Made by a program: the position numbers and the translations under genes
DNA from: a bacterium
Lineage (GTDB): Bacteria; Bacteroidota; Bacteroidia; Bacteroidales; Muribaculaceae
Direction of reading: 5' to 3'
DNA length: 24,799 nucleotides
NCBI GenBank assembly: GCA_004563195.1
Contig: SFTJ01000049.1
Span: 1 to 24,799, forward strand
Notes under the pieces: generated by a model
What the model saw: the letters and a program-made list of their open reading frames with translations, nothing else
Databases searched by the model: none
What the model was told of the DNA's origin: nothing
Shown: positions 6,874-15,133 of the stretch, piece after piece
Numbering within the stretch: position 1 is the first letter of the stretch
Layout of the letters: each line of letters begins with the position of its first letter

Positions 6874-7959
6874 ATGAACAAGAGGACATGTCTATATGAC
6901 AAGCATGAAGCGCTTGGCGCTTTGATATCGCCTTTCGGCGGTTTTGATATGCCTATACAGTATTCTTCGATAATCGAAGAACACAATGCAGTTCGTCAGC
7001 AATGCGGCGTATTCGACGTTTCGCACATGGGCGAAGTGCGCGTAACCGGCAATGAGGCAGAAAAATATGTAAATCACATCTTCACCAACGATATTGCCGA
7101 TGCTCCTCTGGGCAAAGTGTACTATGGTATGATGTGCTATCCTCACGGAGGCGTGGTAGACGATTTGCTCGTGTACAAAATGGGCGAAAACGACTTCTTC
7201 CTTGTGATAAATGCAGCCAACATCGATAAGGATGTGGCATGGATAAATGAGCAGGCCCAAGGCTACGATGTAACCATCGATCATCAAAGCGACTACTACG
7301 GCCAGATAGCCGTGCAGGGTCCCGAAGCCGAGGCAGTGGTGGAAGAAGTGCTCGGATTGGCATGCCGCGAGATGGTGTTCTACACCGCCAAGAACCTTGA
7401 AGTAGACGGCGAAACCATAGTGTTGAGCCGCACAGGCTACACCGGCGAAGATGGTTTTGAGATATATGCATCGCACGACTTGATACGCAAGATGTGGGAC
7501 CTCTTGATGGAAAGCGGTCGCTGCAAGCCATGCGGACTCGGATGCCGCGACACCTTGCGCTTCGAAGTGGGATTGCCACTCTACGGCGACGAACTCAGCG
7601 ACTCTATCTCGCCCGTGATGGCAGGTCTCTCGATGTTCTGCAAATTCGATAAGGCTGAATTTATAGGCCGCGAAGCACTTTTGAAGCAGAAACAAGAAGG
7701 CGTGAGCCAACGCTTGCGCGGAATAGAACTCGAAGGCAACGCAGTGCCACGCCACGGCTATGCAGTGCTCCGCGACGGCAAGCAAGTGGGCGAAGTGACC
7801 ACAGGCTATCGCCTGATTTCGGTAGAAAAGAGTTGCGCTGTGGCATTGGTAGATGCCGACTTGAAACTCGGCGACACCGTGGAAGTGCAGATACGCAAGA
7901 AGACATTCCCCGGCGTTATCACCAAGAAGATTTTCTACGACAAACACTATAAAAAATAA
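6874..7959 (+). CDS. gcvT: Glycine cleavage system T protein (aminomethyltransferase)
   Basis: 361 residues, full length. It takes the aminomethyl group from lipoylated GcvH, releases ammonia and forms 5,10-methylene-tetrahydrofolate. Family features: FGGFDMPIQY (21-30), GVFDVSHMGEVRVTG (45-59), VVDDLLVY (94-101) with the conserved catalytic-region aspartates D96-D97, SRTGYTGEDGFEIY in mid-protein, the CGLGCRDTLRFEVGLPLYG stretch, and the C-terminal barrel domain with RGIELEG and GEVTTGYRL. It is the first gcv gene after lplA. The 119 bases before gcvH contain two small hairpins. No glycine riboswitch is visible in front of it. Confidence 0.97.
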   Translation: MNKRTCLYDKHEALGALISPFGGFDMPIQYSSIIEEHNAVRQQCGVFDVSHMGEVRVTGNEAEKYVNHIFTNDIADAPLGKVYYGMMCYPHGGVVDDLLVYKMGENDFFLVINAANIDKDVAWINEQAQGYDVTIDHQSDYYGQIAVQGPEAEAVVEEVLGLACREMVFYTAKNLEVDGETIVLSRTGYTGEDGFEIYASHDLIRKMWDLLMESGRCKPCGLGCRDTLRFEVGLPLYGDELSDSISPVMAGLSMFCKFDKAEFIGREALLKQKQEGVSQRLRGIELEGNAVPRHGYAVLRDGKQVGEVTTGYRLISVEKSCAVALVDADLKLGDTVEVQIRKKTFPGVITKKIFYDKHYKK

Positions 7960-7971
7960 CACCCGCTCTGA

Positions 7972-8020
7972 GCCTCGCTGCAAATGAGATGGCGAGGCAG
8001 CAGACATCGGGAAAACCCGA
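7972..8020 (+). other. Two hairpins between gcvT and gcvH
   Basis: GCCTCGC (7972-7978) pairs with GCGAGGC (7992-7998), followed by TCGGG-aaaa-CCCGA (8007-8020). Neither is followed by a T-run, so termination is not supported. They may be mRNA-processing or stability elements that set different levels for gcvT and gcvH. Confidence 0.4.
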
Positions 8021-8078
8021 TAAAAAATAAAGCAAGTAACATAAATCCCCTAAAAACCTAAATAATAAATATAACGAT

Positions 8079-8462
8079 ATGGCAAAATTTGAAGAAGGTC
8101 TCTACTATTCAGAGACACACGAATATGTGAGAGTGGAAGGCGATGTAGCAATCATAGGTATTTCCGACTATGCACAGCACGCATTGGGAACAGTAGTGTA
8201 TGTGGATATGCCCGAAGTAGACGATGAAGTAGAGGCAGGCGAAGAATTTGGCGCAGTAGAAAGCGTGAAGGCAGCCAGCGACCTCAACTGCCCGGTGAGC
8301 GGTACAGTAATAGAGGTAAACGAAGCCCTCGAAGATGAGCCCGGCTTGCTCAACAAAGATGCATTTGCCAACTGGATTATCAAGGTGGAGATGAGCAACA
8401 AGCGCGAACTCGAAAACCTGATGGACGCCAAGGCATACGAAGAATTCTGCAGCAAGGAATAA
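8079..8462 (+). CDS. gcvH: Glycine cleavage system H protein (lipoyl carrier)
   Basis: 127 residues, the usual length. This is the lipoylated shuttle protein that carries the aminomethyl group between the P, T and L proteins. The lipoylation site is in GAVESVKAASDLNCPVSG, with the modified lysine at K64. The preceding strands (YYSETHEYVRVE, IGISDYAQHALGTVVYVDMPE) and the end (NWIIKVEM) are as in the family. It starts 119 bp after gcvT and ends 27 bp before gcvPA. The nearby lplA supplies a candidate enzyme for loading lipoate. Confidence 0.98.
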   Translation: MAKFEEGLYYSETHEYVRVEGDVAIIGISDYAQHALGTVVYVDMPEVDDEVEAGEEFGAVESVKAASDLNCPVSGTVIEVNEALEDEPGLLNKDAFANWIIKVEMSNKRELENLMDAKAYEEFCSKE

Positions 8463-8489
8463 TACGCCACCCATAACGCTATTTTCTTT

Positions 8490-9812
8490 ATGGCTTACAA
8501 GTATTTCCCGCATACCGAGGCCGACATCACCGAGATGTTGGCCCGTATCGGTGTATCGACGCTCGATGACCTCTTCAGCGACGTGCCCGAATGCATACGC
8601 TTCCGCAAGGAATATAACCTGCCCGAAGCCAAGAGCGAACTTGAGGTTAGAGAACTCTTTGCCCGCTTGGCAGGCGCCAACAAGGTGCTCACCTGCTTTG
8701 CCGGTGCCGGAGTCTACGACCACTACACCCCCTCGGTGATACCGAGCATAGTGCAACGCTCGGAGTTTCTCACCTCCTACACACCATACCAAGCCGAAAT
8801 ATCGCAAGGTACGCTTCACTACATCTTCGAATATCAGTCGATGATGAGCGAACTCACCGGTATGGCCATCTCCAACGCCTCGATGTACGACGGCGCGAGC
8901 GCCACAGCCGAAGCCGTGCTGATGGCAAATGCAGCAGCCAAGAAGGCCAATCGCGTGCTTGTGTCGAAGACCGTCGAAGACCGCACCCTTAATGTGATAC
9001 TCACCTATGCCCACTTCCATGGCGTGGAAATCGACCTTATCGAAGCCACCGACGGTGCCACCGATTTTGCCGACATGAACGCCAAGCTCGAAGCAGGCGG
9101 TGTGGCAGGCGTGGTGCTACAGCAACCTAATAAATATGGTGTGGTAGAAGACTTCACCGGCGTTGCCGATGCATGCCATGCCAAGAAAGCAATGATGATA
9201 GTCAATAGTGTGGCAGCCGACCTGGCACTGCTTCGCACTCCGGGCGAGTGGGGAGCCGACATAGCAGTGGGCGATGTGCAGTCGCTCGGCGTGCCTATGT
9301 CGTTTGGCGGTCCGTATGCAGGCTATATGTGCTGCACCGAAAAACTGATGCGCAAGTTGCCCGGCCGCATAGTGGGCTGCACCCGCGACACCGAAGGCCG
9401 CCGCTGCTTCGTGCTCACACTTCAGGCACGCGAACAGCACATCCGCCGCGAAAAAGCCACCTCAAACATCTGCTCAAACCAGAGCCTTATGGCGCTGTGG
9501 GTTACCATCTATATGAGTTTGATGGGCAAGCAAGGTGTGAAAGAAGCTGCACAGCTCTCTTACGACGGCGCACACTATATGCAAGAGCAACTCCTTGCCA
9601 CCGGCAAGTTTGCACCTCGTTTCGACCGTCCGTTCTTCAATGAATTCTGCGTTACCTATAGCGGCGACGTAGATGCCTTGCAGCGCCATCTTGCCGAAAA
9701 CGGGATTTTGGGCGGTGTGAAGATCGACTCCAACACCATTATGTTTGCTGTCACCGAAAAGCGCAGCAAAGAAGAGATTGACCGCGTTGTAGAACTTAGC
9801 AAGGAGATTTGA
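8490..9812 (+). CDS. gcvPA: Glycine dehydrogenase (decarboxylating), subunit 1
   Basis: 440 residues corresponding to the N-terminal half of the P protein, which decarboxylates glycine with PLP and hands the aminomethyl group to GcvH. Characteristic are the start YFPHTEADITEML, FAGAGVYDHYTPSVIPSI near 70-87, TPYQAEISQGTLH near 97-109, the GMAISNASMYDGASATAEA stretch, and GRIVGCTRDTEGRRCFVLTL, then RREKATSNICSNQ. This half lacks the PLP lysine, which is in subunit 2 encoded 3 bp downstream. The two are likely translated together and form an alpha2-beta2 enzyme. My recollection is that many Bacteroidetes carry a single long gcvP, so the split form is a point of interest. Confidence 0.97.
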   Translation: MAYKYFPHTEADITEMLARIGVSTLDDLFSDVPECIRFRKEYNLPEAKSELEVRELFARLAGANKVLTCFAGAGVYDHYTPSVIPSIVQRSEFLTSYTPYQAEISQGTLHYIFEYQSMMSELTGMAISNASMYDGASATAEAVLMANAAAKKANRVLVSKTVEDRTLNVILTYAHFHGVEIDLIEATDGATDFADMNAKLEAGGVAGVVLQQPNKYGVVEDFTGVADACHAKKAMMIVNSVAADLALLRTPGEWGADIAVGDVQSLGVPMSFGGPYAGYMCCTEKLMRKLPGRIVGCTRDTEGRRCFVLTLQAREQHIRREKATSNICSNQSLMALWVTIYMSLMGKQGVKEAAQLSYDGAHYMQEQLLATGKFAPRFDRPFFNEFCVTYSGDVDALQRHLAENGILGGVKIDSNTIMFAVTEKRSKEEIDRVVELSKEI

Positions 9813-9815
9813 GCC

Positions 9816-11303
9816 ATGAACAATAAATTATACGGAAATCTGATATTCGAGTTGAGCCACCCCGGCACTTGTGGCTATTCTTTGCCCGCCAACCGTTTCG
9901 GCCATCACACACTGCCGCAGGAAATGCGTCGCCAAGCCGATGCCGAACTGCCCGAGTGCGATGAGATGACCGTGGTGCGCCACTATACCAATCACTCAGC
10001 CAACAACTTCGGTGTGAACAACGGATTCTATCCGCTCGGCTCATGCACCATGAAATATAACCCGGTAATCAACGAAGAAGTGGCAGCAATGCCCCAATTC
10101 CAAGGCTTACACCCATTGCAGCCCGACTGCACTTGCCAAGGCGCCCTCGAGGTGTACTACAATTTGCAGAAATCGCTTTGCGAACTCACCGGTCTGAGCG
10201 AATTTACGCTCAATCCGTGCGCCGGCGCTCATGGCGAGCTCACCGGCTTGATGGTGATACGCAGCTATCATCAGAGCCGCGGCGACCACCGTCGCGTGAA
10301 AGTGATAGTGCCCGACTCGGCTCACGGCACCAACCCCGCTTCGGCTGCAGTGTGCGGCCTTGAGATAGTGGAGGTGAAGAGCACCGAGAACGGCCTTGTG
10401 GACGTAGAGTCGCTCAAGCCCCTGCTCGGCGACGACATTGCCGCTATGATGATGACCAACCCCAACACCCTCGGCTTGTTTGAGAAAGAAATTCCCGAAA
10501 TAGCTAAATTGGTGCACGAATGTGGCGGTTTGATGTATTACGATGGCGCCAACCTCAATCCGATGCTCGGCGTGAGCCGTCCCGGCGATATGGGCTTCGA
10601 CGTGATGCACATCAATCTGCACAAGACATTCTCTACACCTCACGGAGGCGGCGGTCCCGGCAGCGGTCCGGTGGGCGTGCGTGCCGACTTGGTCGACTTC
10701 CTGCCCAAGCCAAAGGTGGTGAAGAACGCCGATGGCACATTCTCGCTCATCAACGGCTTGCAAGAAGGCGAATACGACGTTACCCGCAACCATGTGGGCG
10801 CATTCTTGGGCAATTTCGGAGTGCTGCTCCGCGCCTATACCTATATCCTCACCCTTGGTGCCGACAACATCAAGATGGTGGGCCCGTTGGCTACACTCAA
10901 CGCCAACTATATCAAGGCAATGCTCAAGGACGTGTACGAACTGCCTATCGACAGCGTTTGCAAGCACGAATTTGTGTTCGACGGCTTGAAGGACAAGTCG
11001 ACCGAAGTTACCACAATGGATGTGGCAAAACGCCTGCTCGACTATGGCTACCATGCGCCTACCATCTATTTCCCGCTGCTCTTCCATCAGTCGCTCATGA
11101 TAGAGCCTACCGAGAACGAGAGCAAGCAGACCATCGACGGATTTATAGCCGTGATGCGCCGCATAGCCGAAGAAGCCGCAACTACCCCCGAAGTGGTGAA
11201 GACCGCTCCACACAATGCTCCTATCACTCGCGTCGACGACGTGCGTGCTGCTATGCATCCGCTCATCACCTATCGTATGTTAGTTAACGACACTCAAGAA
11301 TGA
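9816..11303 (+). CDS. gcvPB: Glycine dehydrogenase (decarboxylating), subunit 2 (PLP-binding)
   Basis: 495 residues forming the C-terminal, cofactor-bearing half of the P protein. The PLP lysine is K270 in DVMHINLHKTFSTPHGGGGP. Other signatures are FYPLGSCTMKYNP (71-83), the CAGAHGELTGLM segment (135-146), PDSAHGTNPASA (167-178), MMTNPNTLGLFE, and GPVGV after the glycine loop. It begins three bases after the gcvPA stop. Its own stop overlaps the lpd start as ATGA, so gcvPA, gcvPB and lpd appear translationally coupled. Nothing is missing relative to split P proteins of other bacteria. Confidence 0.97.
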   Translation: MNNKLYGNLIFELSHPGTCGYSLPANRFGHHTLPQEMRRQADAELPECDEMTVVRHYTNHSANNFGVNNGFYPLGSCTMKYNPVINEEVAAMPQFQGLHPLQPDCTCQGALEVYYNLQKSLCELTGLSEFTLNPCAGAHGELTGLMVIRSYHQSRGDHRRVKVIVPDSAHGTNPASAAVCGLEIVEVKSTENGLVDVESLKPLLGDDIAAMMMTNPNTLGLFEKEIPEIAKLVHECGGLMYYDGANLNPMLGVSRPGDMGFDVMHINLHKTFSTPHGGGGPGSGPVGVRADLVDFLPKPKVVKNADGTFSLINGLQEGEYDVTRNHVGAFLGNFGVLLRAYTYILTLGADNIKMVGPLATLNANYIKAMLKDVYELPIDSVCKHEFVFDGLKDKSTEVTTMDVAKRLLDYGYHAPTIYFPLLFHQSLMIEPTENESKQTIDGFIAVMRRIAEEAATTPEVVKTAPHNAPITRVDDVRAAMHPLITYRMLVNDTQE

Positions 11304-12634
11304 TAAGCACCGACCTCATAATAATAGGAAGCGGCCCGGGTGGCTATTGCACCGCTCGCTATGCCGCACAAAACGGCTTGCAGACCGTGGTGGTGGAAGC
11401 TGCCGAAGTGGGCGGCACATGCCTCAACTGTGGTTGCATACCCACCAAGAGCCTCGCTCACGATGCCGAACTTGCTCTTGCCGGTGCCCGTGCATCGTGG
11501 ACCGATGCCATGGCTCGCAAGCAAGGCGTGGTGGAACAACTGCGAGCCGGTGTGGAATCGATACTCGCACTGCCCGGCATCACACTCGTGAGAGGTAAAG
11601 GCGTGATGGTGGATGCCCGAACCGTGGAGGTGGCGGGCGAGCAATATACTGCAAAAAACATCATCATTGCCACCGGTTCGTCGGCAAAATTCCCGCCGTC
11701 GCTCAGCGAAGACCTGCTCGTGAGCCACTCTGTGGAAAGCAATGCCATGCCCAAGGTGGTGACCTCAACCGAATTGCTCTCGCTTGCCCAACTTCCCCAA
11801 CATCTGGTGATAGTGGGTGCCGGCGTGATAGGAATGGAGTTTGCCTCGATATTCAACAGCTATGGCGTGAAAGTCACTGTGGTGGAATTTCTCAAAGAAT
11901 GCTTGCCAACGGTCGACTCCGACGTGGCAAAGCGCGCTCGCAAGCAACTCGAGAAGCGCGGCATCGACTTTGTGATGCAAGCCGCAGTGAGCAGCATAGC
12001 CGATGGTAAGGTTACTTATCAACGCAAAGGCAAAGACGAAAGCATCGAAGCCGATGTGGTGCTCGTGGCTACAGGTCGCCGACCCAATGTGGGCGGCATA
12101 GGGCTCGAAAACACCGGAGTTGAATATGACGAACGCAGAGGCATAACCGTAGACGACAATATGGCTACCAATGTGCCCGGCATATATGCCATAGGCGATG
12201 TTAACGGTCGCATGATGCTTGCACATGCAGCCACTTTCCAAGGCTATCGCGCAGTGAATGCCATTTTGGGCAAGAGTGACAACATACGCCTCGACATCAT
12301 GCCCGCGGCAATCTTTACCGAACCCGAAATAGCCTGTGTGGGCATGTCGGAACAGCAATGTAAGGATGCCGGCATCGATTTTGTGCTGAAAAAAGGCTTT
12401 ATGCGTTCCAACGGTCGCGCCTTGGCAATGGAAAGTGCCGAAGGAATGGTGAAACTCACAGCCTCGGCAGCCGATGGTAAGTTGCTCGGATGCCATGCAT
12501 TCGGCGCAAGAGCATCGGAGATAGTGCAAGAAGTGTCGTCGCTCATGTGCCGCGATACCACTCTTGAGCAGTTGCAGGATATGGTGCACATACACCCCAC
12601 AGTGAGCGAAATTATCTCAGAGATAGCAAGATAA
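11300..12634 (+). CDS. lpdA: Dihydrolipoyl dehydrogenase (L protein)
   Basis: 444 residues, typical of the E3/L flavoprotein that reoxidises dihydrolipoyl groups with NAD+. The N-terminal FAD-binding GSGPGGY is at 10-16. The redox-active cysteines are C41 and C46 in GGTCLNCGCIPTKSL. The NAD-binding GAGVIGMEFASIF segment follows, then the second FAD motif YAIGDVNG, and the C-terminal catalytic pair is in H432-P-T-V-S-E437. It overlaps gcvPB by four bases, which ties it to glycine cleavage, although such enzymes may also serve 2-oxoacid dehydrogenases. A strong hairpin follows at 12659-12696. Confidence 0.96.
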   Translation: MISTDLIIIGSGPGGYCTARYAAQNGLQTVVVEAAEVGGTCLNCGCIPTKSLAHDAELALAGARASWTDAMARKQGVVEQLRAGVESILALPGITLVRGKGVMVDARTVEVAGEQYTAKNIIIATGSSAKFPPSLSEDLLVSHSVESNAMPKVVTSTELLSLAQLPQHLVIVGAGVIGMEFASIFNSYGVKVTVVEFLKECLPTVDSDVAKRARKQLEKRGIDFVMQAAVSSIADGKVTYQRKGKDESIEADVVLVATGRRPNVGGIGLENTGVEYDERRGITVDDNMATNVPGIYAIGDVNGRMMLAHAATFQGYRAVNAILGKSDNIRLDIMPAAIFTEPEIACVGMSEQQCKDAGIDFVLKKGFMRSNGRALAMESAEGMVKLTASAADGKLLGCHAFGARASEIVQEVSSLMCRDTTLEQLQDMVHIHPTVSEIISEIAR

Positions 12635-12658
12635 TCGCATAAGAACCAATCAATAAGC

Positions 12659-12696
12659 AAGGCGGTGCTTCGAGTTGTGCTTCGAAGCACCGCCTT
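12659..12696. terminator. Hairpin between convergent lpd and PAP2 genes
   Basis: A perfect 15-bp stem (12659-12673 with 12682-12696) has an 8-base loop. No T-run follows on either strand. Its place between two converging genes suggests a two-way terminator or transcript-end stabiliser. Confidence 0.6.
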
Positions 12697-12771
12697 ACTG
12701 TATCTTTAGGCGTTGTTGCCACATTGTTTTTTCGAGAGAGAAACCGACTGAATCGGCGCGCAGCAATATGC

Positions 12772-13653
12772 TTAGAACGAAATCGCCACGGCGGCGCCTG
12801 CCGATTGCGATAGCGGGTCGTAGTAGGGCATTGCCGCCACAGCTATCTTTTTCGACTCTTGGGCAGGCAGGCGAAACAATTTTCGCTCCAGCGGCACAAG
12901 CCAATAGCCTATGCGCGCACTCAGTATGCCCACGCCTATGCCGCCAATAACATCGTTGAGCCAGTGCTTGCCCTGAGCAATGCGGCTGTAAGCCACCACC
13001 GAAGCCAGCGCATAGCCGGAGAGCCCCCACCAATTGCCGTGCTGAATGCGCATCATCTCGGCAGAACGAAAAGCACGCGCCACATGTCCTGATGGAAAAG
13101 AGTTGCGCTCCGTAGCATCGTAGGGACGCGGCTCGCGTATGGTGTATTTCATAGTGCTTGTCAGGGCATACATTACAGCCACCGATGTTACTGTAGCCAT
13201 AAGATTATCGATATTGCTGTATTTGCTTTTTACGCCGCCTATGGTAATACCTAAGTTGAGAGCTAACGGCGCAAATTGCAGATAATTGTCGACACCGCCC
13301 ATGTCGGTGTGCACATTTTTATATACATATCTGTTGAGCTGCTTCATGTGAGGTTCCCATACGGCAACCGTGCCCACAGCCACGAGGGCTACGGGAAGGA
13401 TGGCTTGCTTGATGTTGAAACGGGGTGTGGGTTCCCCCTCGCCGAGAATCTGCTTCTTCATTTGCTCTTTTTGTTGCTGAAGTTCAGCCATATATAGCAG
13501 ACGCTCTATTTCGGCGGTTTGTTGTGCTATTAAGGCACTGTCTTGTTCAATTCTCACAGCGCGCAGGGTGTCGGGATTGCTCTGCGCATGAGCGGTGTGT
13601 GCTGAAACTAATGCAAAAAGCACAATAAAAATGCTGATAATTTTCGATTTCAC
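12772..13653 (-). CDS. PAP2-superfamily phosphatase, exported
   Basis: 293 residues. A signal peptide covers about residues 1-23 (MKSKIISIFIVLFALVSA, then HTAHA before Q). A charged, probably helical stretch (about 38-70) follows, then the membrane-associated acid phosphatase core with all three catalytic motifs: K169-x6-R176-P177, P187-S-G-H190 and S223-R-x5-H230-x3-D234. Hydrophobic segments lie around 84-98, 127-141 and 153-165. The protein ends in alternating polar/hydrophobic residues with terminal F. It probably removes phosphate from undecaprenyl pyrophosphate, lipid A or another lipid phosphate at the periplasmic face; the substrate cannot be told. It stands alone between lpd (convergent) and the SPFH gene (divergent), with its own promoter. 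Confidence 0.92.
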   Translation of the reverse strand: MKSKIISIFIVLFALVSAHTAHAQSNPDTLRAVRIEQDSALIAQQTAEIERLLYMAELQQQKEQMKKQILGEGEPTPRFNIKQAILPVALVAVGTVAVWEPHMKQLNRYVYKNVHTDMGGVDNYLQFAPLALNLGITIGGVKSKYSNIDNLMATVTSVAVMYALTSTMKYTIREPRPYDATERNSFPSGHVARAFRSAEMMRIQHGNWWGLSGYALASVVAYSRIAQGKHWLNDVIGGIGVGILSARIGYWLVPLERKLFRLPAQESKKIAVAAMPYYDPLSQSAGAAVAISF

Positions 13654-13657
13654 GATG

Positions 13658-13689
13658 CAAAATTAAGGTAATAATATGAATTTGCCAAA
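13658..13689 (-). promoter_or_regulatory. Bacteroidetes-type promoter of the PAP2 gene
   Basis: Minus-strand TTTG (13686-13689), a 20-base spacer, then TAATTTTG (13658-13665), only four bases before the start codon. If used, the transcript would begin at or inside the annotated start, so either the leader is extremely short or translation starts slightly downstream. Confidence 0.5.
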
Positions 13690-13872
13690 TGGTATGCCTT
13701 TTTCGATAAACCGGTGTTGGCTGCTTGGCAGAAATCGGTTTTTTTGTGATAACAGCGATTTTTTTTACGGAAATGCTTGCAAATGTGAAAAATAGTGCCG
13801 ATATTTGTGCTATCAAAATGATATTATAAAAATATTTATTAAATATTGAATTAATTTAATAATAATATTATT

Positions 13873-14802
13873 ATGGAAACAAAGGAATTTGAATTTCAAG
13901 GGATGAAGCTTAATGGCATATTTATGATAATAGTGCTGTTGTTGCTGTTTGTAGGTGCAGTTTCGTCGGTGATATATGGCGCAGTAACCGAAAGCGGATT
14001 GGCAGCCGTGCCGGCAGTGGTGCTGCTGCTTAGCTTCATAATAGGTCTCTGCGGATTTGTGCAGTTGGAGCCAAATGAAATGTCGGCATTGTTGTTTTTC
14101 GGCAAATATCGCGGTTCGCTTACTCGTAACGGTTTGTATTGGGTCAATCCATTTCTTGTGAGCAAGAAGATGACCCTCAGAGCGCGCAACCTCGATGGCA
14201 AGCCCATCAAGGTGAACGACAAAGACGGCAACCCCATATTGATAGGTCTTGTGGTGGTTTGGCGATTGAAAGATGCCTATAAGGCGCTATTCGAAGTCGA
14301 CTTGCAGGAAAAGGAGACCAAGACAGTGAATACCCGCATGAATGCGCTTGAGCGCTTTGTGTCGATACAGAGCGATGCAGCGTTGCGCCAGGTGGCAGGA
14401 CAGTATTCCTACGATAATATCGACGAAGAAGCGAAATCGGGTGAAATAACCCTTCGCTCTGGCGGCGATGAGATAAATGAAGAGTTGGTGAAGAAGCTCA
14501 CCGAGCGCTTGTCGATGGCAGGCATTGAGGTGATAGAGGCGCGCATCAACAATTTGAACTATGCACCCGAGATAGCAGCCGCTATGTTGCGTCGTCAGCA
14601 GGCATCGGCAGTGGTGTCGGCACGCGAGAAGATAGTGGAAGGTGCTGTGTCGATGGTTCGTCTGGCGCTCGATAAACTCCAAAACGAGAAAATAGAGCTC
14701 GACGAAGAGAAGAAGGCAGCCATGGTGAGCAATCTGCTCGTGGTGCTTTGCTCCGACGAGAGTGCTACTCCGGTAATCAATACCGGCACGCTCAATCATT
14801 AA
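13873..14802 (+). CDS. SPFH/Band 7 domain membrane protein
   Basis: 309 residues. Two hydrophobic helices (about 14-36 and 43-63) precede a Band 7/SPFH domain that begins near residue 64 with LEPNEMSALLFFGKYRGSL and continues through GLYWVNPF, ARNLDGKPIKVNDKDGNPI and the ALRQVAGQYSYDN segment. A charged helical region after about 235 (PEIAAAMLRRQQASAVV, REKIVEGAV) resembles the coiled-coil part that drives oligomer formation in flotillin/stomatin proteins. Such proteins form large rings on membranes; the precise role here is unknown. It is followed 50 bp later by a 55-residue ribbon-helix-helix protein on the same strand, and both end at one terminator. Confidence 0.93.
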   Translation: METKEFEFQGMKLNGIFMIIVLLLLFVGAVSSVIYGAVTESGLAAVPAVVLLLSFIIGLCGFVQLEPNEMSALLFFGKYRGSLTRNGLYWVNPFLVSKKMTLRARNLDGKPIKVNDKDGNPILIGLVVVWRLKDAYKALFEVDLQEKETKTVNTRMNALERFVSIQSDAALRQVAGQYSYDNIDEEAKSGEITLRSGGDEINEELVKKLTERLSMAGIEVIEARINNLNYAPEIAAAMLRRQQASAVVSAREKIVEGAVSMVRLALDKLQNEKIELDEEKKAAMVSNLLVVLCSDESATPVINTGTLNH

Positions 14803-14852
14803 TGAGAAGATAATTCGAAAGCAAATAATAATAAAGAAAGTCTACCACCGCT

Positions 14853-15020
14853 ATGGCTCAAGAGAAAGAAGCGAAAACCAAATCGTTTGTGCTGCGCATC
14901 GATAGCAAGACTATGAGCGCGCTCGAGGCTTGGGCAGCCGACGAATTTCGGTCGGTGAACGGGCAACTGCAATGGATTATTGCGGAAGCTCTGAAACGTA
15001 GCGGCAGAATGAAGAAATGA
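14853..15020 (+). CDS. Small Arc-like ribbon-helix-helix protein
   Basis: 55 residues. The pattern is KSFVLRID (short beta strand), SKTMSALEAWAADEFRS (helix 1), VNGQLQWIIAEALKRSGR (helix 2), which is the ribbon-helix-helix DNA-binding fold of the Arc/MetJ type. The ADEFRSVNGQ segment is, to my knowledge, typical of small proteins encoded beside SPFH genes. It could regulate its own operon or act as a protein partner of the SPFH protein. ATG at 14853 gives the whole domain. A good terminator follows at 15084-15120. Confidence 0.85.
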   Translation: MAQEKEAKTKSFVLRIDSKTMSALEAWAADEFRSVNGQLQWIIAEALKRSGRMKK

Positions 15021-15083
15021 TGGAAAAAGTTTGAGATTAGTATATTTTTATAAGTGTAGATTTTTCATGGCGTTTAACCTAAG

Positions 15084-15120
15084 GCAAGGTCTTGTAGTGC
15101 ATACAATGCCTTGCTTTTTT
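15084..15120 (+). terminator. Intrinsic terminator of the SPFH/ribbon-helix-helix unit
   Basis: GCAAGG (15084-15089) pairs with CCTTGC (15109-15114). Inside, TTGTA pairs with TACAA around a GTGCA loop. Six T's follow at 15115-15120. Confidence 0.85.
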
Positions 15121-15133
15121 GTTTCAGCGACTG

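Noticed and set aside
6892..9020. Long minus-strand frames (371 and 303 aa)
   Set aside because: They are antisense to gcvT, gcvH and gcvPA and have no recognisable domain.
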